From Brassica napus (Eukaryota > Streptophyta > Magnoliopsida > Brassicales > Brassicaceae), in NCBI RefSeq assembly GCF_020379485.1, contig NC_063439.1, positions 12,316,466 to 12,380,465 of the forward strand: a DNA stretch of 64,000 nt, read 5' to 3'. Shown here piece after piece: positions 20,953 through 33,720 of this stretch (its first letter is position 1; each line of letters starts with the position of its first letter). The position numbers and the translations under genes are program-made. Under the pieces are notes generated by a model. The model made no database searches, was not told the origin of the DNA, and saw nothing but the letters and a program-made list of their open reading frames with translations.

Positions 20953-21612
20953 GAGAAAATTTCATAATATTCCAACTAAATTTCGTTAAGCTTTTTAATA
21001 TGCAAACCTTTTTGCTATCCAGTTTAATACATTAAATAATTATTTTCCTCATTTTAATACAAAAACTTTTAAAGTTATGTCCATTTGAATACCCGAACTT
21101 TGTTTATATTAATCAAAAATATTAATAAGTTTCAAACGAAATTTAAAAAATCTCCAAAATCTATGTAAAATCTTTTAAATTTCTAAATTTATTTAAGTTA
21201 ACGGAAATAAAGTACCAAAATTATGGAAAATTAAATTTAGAAAAACTTAATTTTGAAGGGAAAAAATAATTAGTTTTCTATTTCCCAAAAAAAAAACTAA
21301 ATTGACATTAAAACTTAAAACTTATAATGCACAATTTAAAATTATACACAATTTAGTTACTTCTATTTCTAAGACTTCAAATAAAATTAGAATTTTTAAG
21401 ATTGTTTTGTGAATTTTAGAGAATTTTTAAATTTATGACTGTTTTGATTAAAATTAATTTAGTTAGGTATTAAAATGAACACCGTTTTAAAAGTTGAAGT
21501 ACTAAAATGGAAAAAAAATAATTAATTGAGGTATTAAAGTGAGTAGCTAAAAAATCTATGTATTAAAATGCTTAAAAAAATATTGTTGAAAATATTTTAA
21601 TGGATTTTTCCT
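20953..21612. mobile_element. MULE-type foldback element, non-coding
   Basis: Inverted arms of ~220 bases (about 20953-21175 and 21375-21612) share TTTAATACATTAAATAATTA-like sequence in opposite orientation. The flanks carry a perfect 9-bp duplication TTTTGAATT (20944-20952 and 21613-21621), matching Mutator target-site length. The interior is AT-rich and non-coding, so it is a non-autonomous element. Confidence 0.75.
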
Positions 21613-22563
21613 TTTTGAATTTTGATTTTGTTGTTATAATGGTGTACATTTAGAAACGAAAACAATGTTGATACATATCATAGAAATCTTGTTTATGTAA
21701 TAAAACTACCAATCCAACAAAACTAAACTTTGGAATTATATCCCCTTATTATTAATCAAGAAGAAATTCGAGAATAACTTTCATTGAGTAAACTAATTAC
21801 AGTGTAGCCATTTTGATGATGTGTCGGATTCTCATGCATCTTTAGCCTTCTATTATAACTAACCTTAAAAGACTATATTAATTACGGTGAGTGCCATTGG
21901 TAATGGAATATTTCATTATATTTCATCCTACTATATAAAAGGGACTATTTTGGGGGCTTCCAAGGTGTGCCATATGGGCAAAAAAATTTCTGGCCAACCA
22001 ATCTGCCATGTCATCACAGACTGGGCTTCAGCCCAAAAAATTGGAAAAAAAGTCACGTGTTGGCCCAGCCTCTTACGTATTCATATATCCTACGTATTTA
22101 TATAAAAAATTATGATTTTATATTATCATATTGTTTGTTCTTTTTTTCTATTGCTTCAATTCACACAAGAATTTCAAATTTTAAACGCATCCCGTTAATT
22201 CACGTTAGACAGTTATAAAAAAAAAGGCAAGAAGCACTTCTTCTGCATCATGAAGGCAATTAGCACCGGCTGCAATTACGGATTGTTTCCAAAATTTGGT
22301 TTTCTCTCATTAATACATATATCAACAGAATATATGAAATAAATTCATTAGATTGCATATTTGATACACACCGCTTACCAACCTCATCTCCGCTTAAGAT
22401 TAACATCATCTTCCACTAAAAACGTTGAAACGAGAAGAAAGAAGGAGACGAGTAATAGTCGTAACTCACTTAATCTGTGCATTTCCACATTTCAAGACCT
22501 TTCTCTTACAGTGTCTCACGTTTTAAATCTTTCTTTCGTTTCAGGGCTGGCTTCCTCAACACA

Positions 22564-25031
22564 ATGGTCAAATCAAACAACAATGATCCTCCACCTGTTG
22601 GAGGTAAATCGAACTTACCACTTTTTAATTTTTTTAATAATCCAACGTTTTTTTTATATAGAGATAGCGAGTTTTTAAAAATCATTTTTTATACAGATAG
22701 CAAGTTTATTGTTACAGTTATGGTTCTTAGTAGCAAGAATATCCTAGTTTCAAGGGTAGTAGAACATCAGACCTTAAAACTAAAGAGCTAAATTATAAAA
22801 AAAAATAAAAAATATGATATTCATAAACCTTTACATCTGTTTTAAAAAAAAAAAAATTGATTACGTAACCAACATTGCATGATGTCACATTCAAAATTAT
22901 GGTTAATTTTTATTTTGTAGTTTTATGATGATTACAGTACTATACATAATGAGAATGAATAATATATATATATATATATACAAATCCTGTTGTTAGTTTT
23001 TTGTTAAAGTTATCAAATATACTAATATATATATAAATAAAATAGTCTAAGTGCAATGTTTTTTAACGGTACCAACAATTTTTAACCGCTTAAACTTTTC
23101 ATGTTAGAGCTCGAATGCGAAAAATCAATTCGGAAAATAATAGTAGAGAGTTTAAAAAATTATTAATTTATAGAGATATTAATTTATAAAAAATTCTCTT
23201 ATATAAATTTCATATTTTAAGATATATTTATCTATACATTCAAATTATTTTCAAATAAACCAAACACTCGAAAATATCAAAGACTTAACGAACTTGGGCT
23301 GCCCTAGGTTGGGCTTGGCCGAATTGACACAACTCAAACATACAACCTCAAGCGTCAATATAGATAATTTGGTTAAATTTGCACTGCCTAAGATAACAAA
23401 TGACCTTTCTATTTTACCCAAAAAGGAGTGCAAAAGGATCTTTTGTGATGAGTTTATTCAAAAGTTCAAGACTGGTACACAATTTTTAAAAATCAACGAT
23501 TATCATTGGGTCACATCAACCTACATATACATACTAATGTTAATTTAAATCATAATATATTAGAGACAACAAGTTAATTGTTCCAGTTGAGGTTCTTAGT
23601 TTTTAAAACTTAATTAAATCTATTGTATACACACTATTGACTTATCAAGTTCTCTGTAGATTACAATTATCTAATATATTTGTGTATTCTTCATAGTCAT
23701 AACAATTTATATTAAAAATATTCTTCTAAACAATAACAGAGTCATCAAGTTCGAACACAACGAAACGTAAACGTGGGCCGCTAGGAGTACGGAATAAAGT
23801 GAAAGGTACACACAAAATTTAATGAGTGAATCCAGCAATGTTCTATGTTATTTAATTATTAAATTTGATGAAAATTTAAACCTACTATCAAACCTACCAA
23901 AATAATTAAAAATTAATACCTCCAAATACCCATGGTTCAAAAAAATATTAGAATTATTAAAATGGGCAATACAAAATAATTCTCATTCTTATGTGTGCAG
24001 AACATGCAGCCGAAGATCACAACTATTGGGGCAACACCCTCGGACCGCAACCAATAATCGTTAGGATCATTATGATATGGCCCATCACAAATCACACAAA
24101 TAAAAATGCTTTCCTAGGAACAACTTTCATTTGTCTCGACATCCAAGTTTGTCTACAAAATACTTACTTTTAATTGTTCCAACTACATTTCAAATGATTT
24201 CTTTTAACCACTAATCAGGAACAAAAATTGGAAGGAAGGGTGCCTATTTCTACGTCTAACACAATGTACCAACGGTTCGAGGAAGGGAAATTTATCACAT
24301 TAGATATTTTAATCTTCTTCCCAATAACCGACGGTACATGCTTACCGTTCAACCATACATAATCAATATCAATGAGACAACAATTATTACACTGATTCAA
24401 GAAAACATTCCATCGATTCCTTCATACATTTTCCGGCCTCAACGCTACCCCTAGTTGATCAGCTTAGCAAGTGCAACCAATTTACTTCCGGGTAAAAAAA
24501 ACATACATATCTCACATACCAATAAATTTTCTATTTTGATCACTAAAAACAAATTATTCTCACAAACGTTGTTGGCCGCATATGCCTCATCCAAGGAAGT
24601 AATTTATATAACCACAACACAGATACAAAAATCATCATTGGATTCCGTTAATTAAGACAGGTACTAACATTTTATTAAATAAACATTGGTTTCCACCTAA
24701 ACAAAATATAAAACAATAATTTTTTGTAGATCAAAATTGGTACGTCTAACTTTATGGGACAAGGATGCGGCTAATTTCAGGGAGTTAAATCGCATATCTA
24801 CCAGGAAAAATCAAATCGTAATCATCACAAGTATCATTCCACGGTTACAAGAAAGTAATAAACTAAAAATAAAGTTTTTGTCAAACAAAATGCTTACAAA
24901 TATTTCATTTTTTCAGGGAAACTATCACTCACAACCACACCTGGATCACATTTCTACTTTGACAACGATATTGATATCATACAACGCTTCCAAAAGAGGA
25001 ATAAACTACTATCCTAAGCCTGATAGCAAAT
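22564..25031 (+). pseudogene. RPA70/DUF223-like OB-fold gene inside the Helitron
   Basis: Exons can be followed across phase-compatible junctions. Exon 1, 22564-22603 (MVKSNNNDPPPVG), ends at a GT donor. Exon 2, about 23742-23804, encodes SSNTTKRKRGPLGVRNKVK. Exon 3, from 24001 after TGTGTGCAG, encodes EHAAEDHNYWGNTLG and PQPIIVRIIMIWPITN, the start of a DUF223-like OB fold. Exon 4, from ~24219, has a one-base insertion, then EGRVPISTSNTMYQRFEEGK. Later exons give VRLTLWDKDAANFREL (24743 on) and, after an acceptor at 24917, GKLSLTTTPGSHFYFDND. The frameshift, several stops and a poor exon-3 donor make it a pseudogene. RPA-like proteins bind single-stranded DNA; here activity is unlikely. Confidence 0.75.
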
Positions 25032-25231
25032 GACACCAGTCAACTTTTTAAAAATTTACGTTACCGCTTCCTACGTCAATTTATTATTAAAAGTAACTTT
25101 AGTTTAAAAAAATGAAACAGATGACGCGCTTCCACCGTCTTCACATTCTAAAAGAAACAAAACTTAACTTACACTTTCAGAAACAAAAAACTCCCAATTT
25201 TAATTTACCGGTACTTTTATTAAACATGTAA

Positions 25232-25260
25232 TCCGTGCGAAGCGCGGACACCGGCTCTAG
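25232..25260 (+). other. Helitron 3' terminal hairpin and CTAG end
   Basis: Seven-base stem TCCGTGC/GCGCGGA (one G-T pair) with GAA loop, 12 bases before CTAG|T. Confidence 0.88.
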
Positions 25261-25956
25261 TATAACTAAATAAGGCTATACATGGTGTAAGTTATAGAAC
25301 GTTTTTTGGAGTCTGATTATTTGTTGTATGATGTTATAAGTAAATGCAACACTTAAATGCAATATTCGATGGGAACTATAGGAAAAAGTTAAATCTCCAT
25401 AACATACAGTAGAACCTCTATAAATTAATAATGTTGGGATTTTAAAAATTTATTAATTTATAGAGATATTAATTTACAAAATTTTCCTTATTTAGATTTC
25501 TTATTTTAAGATATATTTATTCTAAGATAAGAAAAATATTTTATTTTAGTATATAAATATTAATTTTTATTTTTTAAATTTGACATTTATATTAATTTTA
25601 TTATATTATTTGGTGTATATAATATATATTGCATAGAACTTAAATGTGGTTTTATATAGAATAATATTAAATCTCATCAAAAATGTATTAAGTGTTAAGA
25701 AAATATAAAGATAATTTCATTGTGAATATAAAACAAACTATTTAATAATATGTCATTACTTATATAAAATATATATACATAAATTATTTGAGAAACATGA
25801 GATTGTAAGAGAGAGCAAACACACAAAGCAGAAACAATGGAATTTCTTTTCAGCCTCTCTTATGTTGAAACTTGAATCAATCAAATTTGTTTTGTTTGTG
25901 AGTTGTTATGGGATTGATCGATCCATGATTTTAAAAATCAAATGTGTACTCATTAT
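25261..25956. other. AT-rich spacer with a dispersed hairpin repeat
   Basis: No gene. The piece 25409-25520 (AGTAGAACCTCTATAAATTA onward) is self-complementary around TTAATTTATAGAGATATTAA and is repeated within the Helitron at ~23140-23225, a common small dispersed repeat. Confidence 0.55.
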
Positions 25957-26997
25957 TATTTATGACGGAGACGGTTATGTAATTCAAAAAAGATTGACTA
26001 ACATAGTGTGCTATTCAAATTTGGGAATATTGTCATTATGATTGATTTTTATAATATTCTGTACACCTACGATATACTATTTTTGTTCCCTAAATACATA
26101 TGTTTCTATATATGCATAGATATAAAATTTATGGCGCTATACTTGGGTGACAAATTTTGTAATTAATTACTTTCTAATTAGTGAATAATTAGTCATATTT
26201 CAAAGACTTTGTGTGACTATAGCTCTAATTCGGTGCGAATTTGCCACATTTGGTATACTCTTATTTTGCAACTATCATAAAATACAACTTTGATTTTAGT
26301 ATTAGGAATTAATGTGTGGGCACCTTGTGTTTTCTATATATATCACCCTACATCCCAACCGGAAAAAATCATTCTCCTCTAATCATTTGATTTATTCAAT
26401 AGTTTCAAATTAAGTTTTAGACTGCATATTCGTTGCTAAAGTCTATTAGGATTATTTTTGAAAGAATTTTATATTATAGGTATTACAATTAAGCAGAGTT
26501 TATGATTTCCCATTTGTCACTGCTATGTTTTCATGTAATGTTTTACTATGTCAATATGAATATGATTAATTTTTTTAATATTGTTTTAACTCTCATCCCG
26601 CGCAAGAGCGCGGATCCGATCCTAGTTTTTAACTATATCACGTACTTGCCGATTCATTGTTGTTTTGTACTTTTAGTTTAAGTCTGGAATTATTTTAAAT
26701 GTGATTCTTTTTTAATAGACTAAAAAATTTGGGTATAAAAATCCGTATATTTCAATGAGAATCGAACCTGCGATGTATTAGATTTCTACTAGCTGATCCA
26801 AAGTTTTGGCCACCAAGTAAACCTATTGTTCGTATTTCAAATATGATTTATTTAAAGACAGATTTACTTCTACATAACATTGACACTACTACGGTATATG
26901 GTTTATACTGGTTATTGTTAAATTGATGTTATAAGTTTTCTTTAGCTTATTTCATCATATATATATTGAACCATGTACAGACTTTATTATTCATGAA
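25957..26997. repeat. Tandem duplication unit 1
   Basis: Starts at ATTTATGACGGAGACGG and ends at TTCATGAAC. It is repeated directly downstream at 26998-29119. No coding potential. It contains a Helitron-type 3' end (26597-26625) and uninterrupted sequence at the site where unit 2 holds a Helitron (26184-26196). Confidence 0.88.
26597..26625 (+). other. Helitron 3' terminus within tandem unit 1
   Basis: Hairpin CCCGCGCAAGAGCGCGG followed by ATCCGATCCTAG and T. The matching 5' terminus could not be placed, so the element's extent is unknown; a diverged copy is at 28708-28738. Confidence 0.7.
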
Positions 26998-27273
26998 CTA
27001 TTTATGACGGACACGGTTATTTAATTCAAAAAAGATTGACTAACATAGTGTGCTATTCAAATTTGGGAATAGCTGATCTTCATGCTTCTTGAAATTGCCC
27101 TTAAAATGTAAATCATGTCATTATGATTGATTTTGACAATATTCTTCACACCTATGATATATTATTTTTGTTCCCTAAATACATATGTTTATATATATTC
27201 ATAGATGTAAAATTTATGGCGCTATACTTGGGTGACAAATTTTGTAATTAATTACTATCTAATTAGTGCATAA

Positions 27274-28302
27274 TCCCCTATATATTATTTGAGAAGCATT
27301 GCAACATTTTTTTGTAGGCACATGTCATCACTAGAATGATTCTTAGAATCCTTAGAGAAATAGGTTGGTCCATCTAAATATATAATAAGCTTTTTATTTA
27401 ACCAAAGTAAATACATTATTAATGTGCTTCATTATTTCATTAAAAAACATTACAGAATTGCCTAATGTGACTAAAGTATATATGACAATTAATGATTTTG
27501 AATAATAAAGATTTGATAAAAATAAGTGTGTATTATAATTATATTTGTTTAATTTTAAGCTATTAAAATAAATTAAACAATTATAGTAACCATATAATAA
27601 AAATTTTAAAAAAATTATTTATATATTATATTTTGAATTTTTAAAAACGAGTATAAATTACTAAAACTGTTAAAAGTTCCACATTCAAATTTTGTGATCT
27701 ATGATTTAAAACTTTTGTTATGACATGATACAAATAATTAAAAAATAATATAAGTTGAAAGTCTCATTTAATAAGTATCAAAAATAAAAGATATATAAAT
27801 ATATGTATCATTTTAAATTAAACTATATGCCATATAAAATACATAAATATCTTAATTTTGAAATTTACTTTGAACATTTTTTGATAAAAAATTTGAAAAA
27901 ATATTGACAACTTAATTTTTCTAAATATTATAAATTACTTAAACCATTAATTCCACAGTGCAAATTCTGTTATCACTAATTTAGACTTTTTGCTATAACA
28001 AATACAAATGATAAAAAAAAATATGAGCAAAAAACATCATCTGATAAATATTAATATTAAAATATACCATATATGTTACTATCATTTAAATTTAATTATA
28101 TATCATATCAAATAGAAAAAATATTTTTTCGATTTATAAAATTTATTTATATGTTCGCACCAATTTAATTATATAAGTAGTAGATAATGACTTTTTTATT
28201 CAATATATATTTATTATTTCATAATATGTTATAAACATATAATATATAAAATAATTTATATACATAATATTCATCCCGCGCAAGGCGCGGGTCTTAACCT
28301 AG
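27274..28302 (+). mobile_element. Short non-autonomous Helitron, 1029 bp
   Basis: Begins TCCCCTATATATTATTTGAG after A and ends CTAG before T. A perfect 7-bp hairpin CCCGCGC-AAG-GCGCGGG (28275-28291) lies 11 bases before the end. The empty site survives in tandem unit 1 (TTAGTGAATAATTAGTCATA), which independently proves both boundaries. AT-rich, non-coding. Confidence 0.93.
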
Positions 28303-28707
28303 TTAATCATATTTCAAAGACTTTGCGTGACTATAGCTCTAATTCGGTGCGAATTTGCCACATTTGGTATACTCTTATTTTGCAACTATCATAACATACA
28401 ATTTTGATTTTAGTATTAGGAATTAATGTGAGGGCACCTTATGTTTGCTATATATATCACCCTACATCCCAACCGGAAAAAATCATTATGCTCTAATCGT
28501 TTGATTTATGCAATAGTTTCAAATTAAGTTTTAGACTGCATATTCGTTGCTAAAGTCTATTAGGATTTTTTTTGAAAGATTTTTATTTTATAGGTACTAC
28601 AATTAAGCAGAGATTATGATTTCACATTTGTCACCGCTATGTTTTCATGTAATGCTTTACTATATCAATATGAATATGATTAATTTTTTTAATATTATTT
28701 TAACTCT

Positions 28708-28738
28708 CACCCGTGCAAGAGGGCGGATCCGATCCTAG
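28708..28738 (+). other. Helitron 3' terminus within tandem unit 2
   Basis: Copy of 26597-26625 with a damaged hairpin (CCCGTGCAAGAGGGCGG), ending CCTAG before T. Confidence 0.65.
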
Positions 28739-29127
28739 TTGTTAACTATATCATCTACTTTTCGATTCGTTGTTGTTTTGTACTTTTAGTTTAAGTCTGG
28801 AATTATTTTAAATGTGATTCTTTTTTAATAGACTAAAACATTTGGGTATAAAAATCCGTATATTTCAATGAGAATCAAACCTGCGATGTATTAGAGTTCT
28901 ACTAGCTGATCCAAAGTTTTGGCCACCAAGTAAACCTATTGTTCGTATTTGAAATATGATTTATTTAAAGACAGATTTACTTCTACATAAAATGGACACT
29001 ACTACGGTATATGGTTTATACTGGTTATTGTTAAATCGATGTTATAAGTTTTCTCTAGCTTATTTCATCATATATATATATATATATATCGAACCATGTA
29101 CAGACTTTATGATTCATGAAATATAAT

Positions 29128-31307
29128 TGATACATTTCAATATGATATCAGAGCACTAACAAACTTATTCCGCTTCACTCTTCCATGGCATTTTGAGCTT
29201 TCTTGAATTAATGGTGATGAGTGTTTCTCAGTTCCGATTCATCTTCGCATTCATTAATTTGGTAATCTCACTCAAAATCGAGGTCATCTCTTTCATCTCG
29301 CGAGTTCTGGTTCTTCTTATTTTCTTTATTGATTCAAGCTCGGAGATCTTCGTCGTCTTGTCTAACCGTCTCGATTTGTTATCCTGATTCGATTTCTGAT
29401 TCATTTTGTAGCTTGATCTTGGATCTATACATCTTGACTCTACTTCAATCATAGGATCCAATACAAACAATCTTCTGTTTTTGGATCAGTATGAGAATCC
29501 ATACTTTCTCCATAGCTCGGACCACGCTGGATTTGTTTTTGTCACCAATCGATTGAATTCGATTGCATAGTTTCATTCTTGGCGTCGTTCCGTTTGTCTC
29601 ACCTTGAATGTCAGGAACAAACTCGTTCTCATCAATGCTACGATTCCAAAACCTCCACTTAATCATTGTGATTCTGGATCATGGTATCGATATAACGACA
29701 TGGTATCAACTTGGTTAATGAACTCAGTTTCAAAGAAGATTGCTCAAAGTCTTCTCTTTATGTCCACTAAAGAAGATTTCTCAAAGTCTTCTCTTTATGT
29801 CCACCGCTGAATCTATCTGGAGGAATTTTCTTGCTAGATTCAAACATGATTATGCTCCTAGGGTCTATTAGATAGAACAGCGTCTAAGTAGCATTCAACA
29901 GGGTCTATGGACTTTACCACTTATTATACTGAATTGGTAACTCTTTGGGAAGTATACCAGAACTATGTTGCCGGTTTGCACTTATGGACATTGTGAGTGT
30001 AATGCAGCATTACTTTGGGAAAAACTTCAGCAAAGGAGTCGTGTTACCAAATTCTTGATGGGTCTTAATGAGTTCTATGAGTTTTATGAGTCCAGCAGAC
30101 GTCACATACTCAAGCAGAAGCCGATGCCATCGATTGATGATGAGTTCAATATGATCACTCAACATGAAAGACATAAGTCTATTTGGCCAAGTACTGTGGT
30201 TGACACACCGGTCTTCTAGACTTCAGCTCCACAAATATCATCTTATGTTGATGATCAAACTGAGAACAAGTGTTTGCTCTACAACATCAGAACAAATTTT
30301 GTGGCAAACAACGGCCATTATGCACACATTGTGGACAGCTTGGACATATCATTCAGAATGCATTAAAATTCATGGCCATCCGCCAGGACACTCACTGCAT
30401 AACACCTCTGTTCAGTCAAAGGGATGATCTCAATCTGATTTTGTTCCTAAACAACAACATCAAGCCTCTAGATGTTCATTCCCTAAGACAAACGCTGTGG
30501 CCAATTTCATGAGTGTATTGCAGTCTGGTCCAGTAACAAGTGCAATCAATCTGGATCTGAGTCAGATCAATATGGCTGAACTGCAGTCTACTATCCAGCA
30601 ACTTCAACAACCAGTTCGACTTTCATAGCTTGCAGTTCATTCTCGTGCTGCTATAACTGAGACTGGTCACATGGCTTCCCAATTTACGTCTGGTATTTCA
30701 TCATTTTCACACTTTATTCTCTCGTTTGATCATCATACCTTTCCACACTACCTGACCTGCTTCCTAATGGTTCTTGTTCTACTAAACACGTTTGTTCTGA
30801 TATGTAATTTTTTAGTCCGGTATCTTTTGTGACAGAAGTAACAGTTTCACTTCCAAATGGCATTAGAGAGAATATTAGTAATATTGGAACTGTTTGCATA
30901 TCATCATCGTTAATTGTGCATAATGTTTTACATGTACCCTCAATTAGGTTCAATCTCCTAAGTGTTAGTAGTTTGCTTTCTTAAACATCAATATTCTGCT
31001 CACTTTTATCCATCTTATTGTGTTATACAGGAATCTATTCAGGGGTTGATGATTGGTAGAGGGACCATTCTGCATAATCATTATATATTTGAACTATCAG
31101 TTCACTCTGAATATGCTGCATTTTGTGGATCCTTTCATGTTGATGGCAGCCTTTGGCAGTAACGCATGGGTCATCCATTAGAGGACAAGTTACAACAATT
31201 TTGGGGTATTATTCCTTTGTTAAAATCTACTTCTCTTGACTCCAACCATTGTACTGTCAGTCCATTAGCTAAACAAAAGCCTCTCCCATTTGTAAAACAT
31301 ATACAGT
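29128..31307 (+). pseudogene. copia gag-pol relic
   Basis: A primer-binding-site-like TGATATCAGAGC at 29142-29153 opens the relic. Gag follows: SIWRNFLARFKHDYAPRVYQ and FTTYYTELVTLWE (near 29810-29955), then CTYGHCECNAALLWEKLQQR, VTKFLMGLNEFY (from 29980), and a zinc knuckle CTHCGQLGHIIQNALK whose last Cys is replaced. At 30820-30975 comes the protease-to-integrase stretch SLPNGIRENISNIGTV and VHNVLHVPSIRFNLLSVSSL (with a frame change). The pre-integrase segment MGHPLEDKLQQFWGIIPLL, ending PLAKQKPLPF, is at 31166-31300, after which homology stops. Many stops and frame changes occur; integrase and RT are absent. Not functional. Confidence 0.82.
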
Positions 31308-32385
31308 AATAGACACGAATCCCAATAATATACCTGATGCAATAAGCCACTGAAAGACAAAATTTGTAGAAGTATTTTTTTGAATGGGACACGTTTTTGG
31401 TAAAATGTATCGATCAAGAGTATAAAATGATAATGGATAAATAACATTACATGATGCCTATTCCAATTAATTCATAACTAATCAAGTTTGTATGTTGGTA
31501 GTGTATAAAATTGATATTTATGTGTAATATATCATACAAAACTGGGAAATTTGATATTTAGTTCTCCGAGTATTTGCAATTGACATGTTTATTAGTCAAC
31601 TATCACTTGCGCAAAATAATACATTGCTTATAATTAGTTACTACAATTTGATATGCGTTTCGAAAGCGCGGAGTTTTGGATTGTACTATACTACAAAGTC
31701 GTATTATATTAAAGAAGATTTAAGAAAAATATAATCTATTAATTTATTTATTTAAGATTTCATATGTACACTCTTATATAACTTTCTCTTGGGCATGGGT
31801 ATTTTATCCGGACAAAAAAAACAAAACCGACCTAAAAATATAGGTTTGATTCGGGTACGGGTCCAGAGAAAATTACCTATTAGGTATTTTTTAGATCCGC
31901 GGGTCTTTGTTTGAGTATGGGTCCTACCCGAGACCTGATATGGCACCCAAAATACCCAGAATATATTGTGTATATTAGGTATATTTGGGTATTTACAACA
32001 TGTTTCCGGTATTACAATTTTTTTTAAGTTTTGGGTTTGGGTTTATGGTTATAGTTTTGGGTTTCAGGTAAATTTTTAAATTTTAGAAAATATATATTGT
32101 GTGCTCGGATATTTGAATATTTTTGGGTATTTGTTTAGGATTTCAAGTATTTTCGTGTTTTGGGTATTTTTCAGATTTTTGGACATTTTGAATCTTTTTC
32201 GGATCCTAAATAACCAACAGATTTAGACCCTTACGTCTAGATCGGATCCAACAATCTTTTTATATTAGATTTTTAACATTATTGTATAAAAACCGTGGTT
32301 AATGAAATATTTTTAGAGAAAAAGTATCATAAGGCATAATATTAGGATTTCTTAAAAATATATAAAATATTGTATGGTTAGAAGG
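31308..32385. other. AT-rich spacer with GGGTATTT/CCCGAC-type dispersed repeats
   Basis: No gene. From ~31790 to 32250 there are many short variants of GGGTATTT and GGGTTTTGGG, resembling 38590-39260 and 50660-50830. These are diverged dispersed repeats without clear ends. Confidence 0.5.
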
Positions 32386-33720
32386 GGAAATTGCCAAAAA
32401 TGACTCAAATTTTGATTTTAAATGCAAAAGTATACCCAAAATTTAATAAAATGCAAAAGTTACCCAAATGGTTAGTGAAATTACAACCAACCCCTCATGA
32501 CCAAACAAAAAATCAATATGCATTTTTACGAATATAACCCTGTAAGTTTTATGTTCTTTTGTAAGTCTTCTGCTATAAGACTTCATGGAATTCTTCTCAA
32601 ATAATAGATATTAAAAATAATTTATAAATTTTATAAAAACCATTTTATGGGGGAAAATTAGAAATCATTTATTATAAACATTTGTGAATGATATAAAATA
32701 AGATCTAGCAAGATTGAATTGCTAACATAGATGAGTGAATGTAGACTGCGTTAACATAAAGTAACATTTGGTTTAGGTTATCGTAACATATGTTATAGTA
32801 TTGTTTTGTATTTTTGGAGCTTTTTTTTGTCATTAACCTAAACAAACTTATATAGACTCTGCAAATCTAACTGGTAACTCCGCATCCATATGGACGACAA
32901 ACTACGGTTGCTTTTTGGCACTGTGTGCACTGTCCACCTTTGAATTTTGCGTTCGTGTATATGAATGAGCTTTGAGCTGTGGAAATTCTCTTTCAGAATC
33001 TTGATATCTTCCAAATAACTTGCAAAGGTTGGCAATTCTTCTGGTTCCGAAACCATCTTCACCAATTAAGAGCAATTTGTTGCAAAGGTAACACTAAACT
33101 GACGTAAATTCCTCATACATTCCATTGCGCAAATGAGCCCCTCTAATTCCAAGTAGAGTGGTGATTGACTGGCCTTAGTATTCCTCTTCCCCCATTAATC
33201 CATCAAAGCCTTCCGGTATACTATACCACCTTTTTCCCGAATAGGTTTCTTGGACTTTCCATGATACATCCGTAAAGCACCATCTGCGCGGTATACCCGG
33301 TAAAGTTTCCTTCTCTACCGATCTACTATGGCCAGTCCTCTGAGTAAGTGAAACATGTACCTCAGCCCAAAGCAAAGATTTTGATTCTGTCAATTTGAGA
33401 GTATCTCTGGGATCAACATCCATGTTGCTAAAATTTTATTTTTAGGGTTAGCTTTTGGAATCTGTACTCTTTTAATAAAACTAAAGTTGACCTATATGTG
33501 TTTAGTTTTGTATAAATTAAACACTTTAAAAGTTGATTTTAAGTTTGATGAACTGTTTGATGCTATTTTGTTACATATTTGATTTTAGGGTTTGGAAGAC
33601 TTCCAAGAAGTGTTCTAACAAATAGGGTCTCAGATGAATAGTAAGTTTCGGGTTTAGAAGACTTGAAAGTCTTCTGAATAAAAAATATTTAACATACCCT
33701 ATATAAAAAAAAATTACGCA
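32386..33720 (+). repeat. Left inverted arm, interrupted by a LINE tail
   Basis: Pairs with 37370-38088 in opposite orientation: 32386-32814 against ~37690-38088, and 33430-33720 against ~37370-37690. The LINE fragment 32815-33430 sits in the gap. Shared phrases include TATGTGTTTAGTTTTG and ATTAAACACTTTA. Confidence 0.75.
32836..33430 (-). pseudogene. LINE 3' fragment with RNase H-like domain, minus strand
   Basis: Minus-strand pieces give DVDPRDTLKLTESKSLLWAE, then RRWCFTDVSWK, EGFDGLMGEEEY, MVSEPEELPTFASYLEDIKI and FVVHMDAELPV. These form the RNase H-like tail of a plant LINE, with WCFTDVSWK being the start of that fold (catalytic Asp present). Frameshifts and stops break it. A T-run at 32821-32828 marks the poly-A end of the insertion. 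It is longer at the 5' side than the copies at 6043 and 35360. Confidence 0.8.

Larger units (their letters stand above)
21926..25260 (+). mobile_element. Helitron, 3.3 kb, carrying an RPA-like pseudogene
   Basis: Begins TCCTACTATATAAAAGGG after A (21925) and ends CTAG before T (25261), the A|T insertion rule of Helitrons. A 3' hairpin (TCCGTGC-GAA-GCGCGGA, 25232-25248) lies 12 bases before the end. No Rep/helicase protein is visible, so it is non-autonomous. Its cargo is a decayed multi-exon gene with RPA70/DUF223-like OB-fold segments, a cargo often seen on plant Helitrons. Confidence 0.88.
26998..29119. repeat. Tandem duplication unit 2, interrupted by a Helitron
   Basis: Second copy of 25957-26997 with scattered substitutions, an extra ~46 bases near 27072-27118, an expanded TA run near 29072-29090 and the 1029-bp Helitron insertion at 27274-28302. 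Confidence 0.88.
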
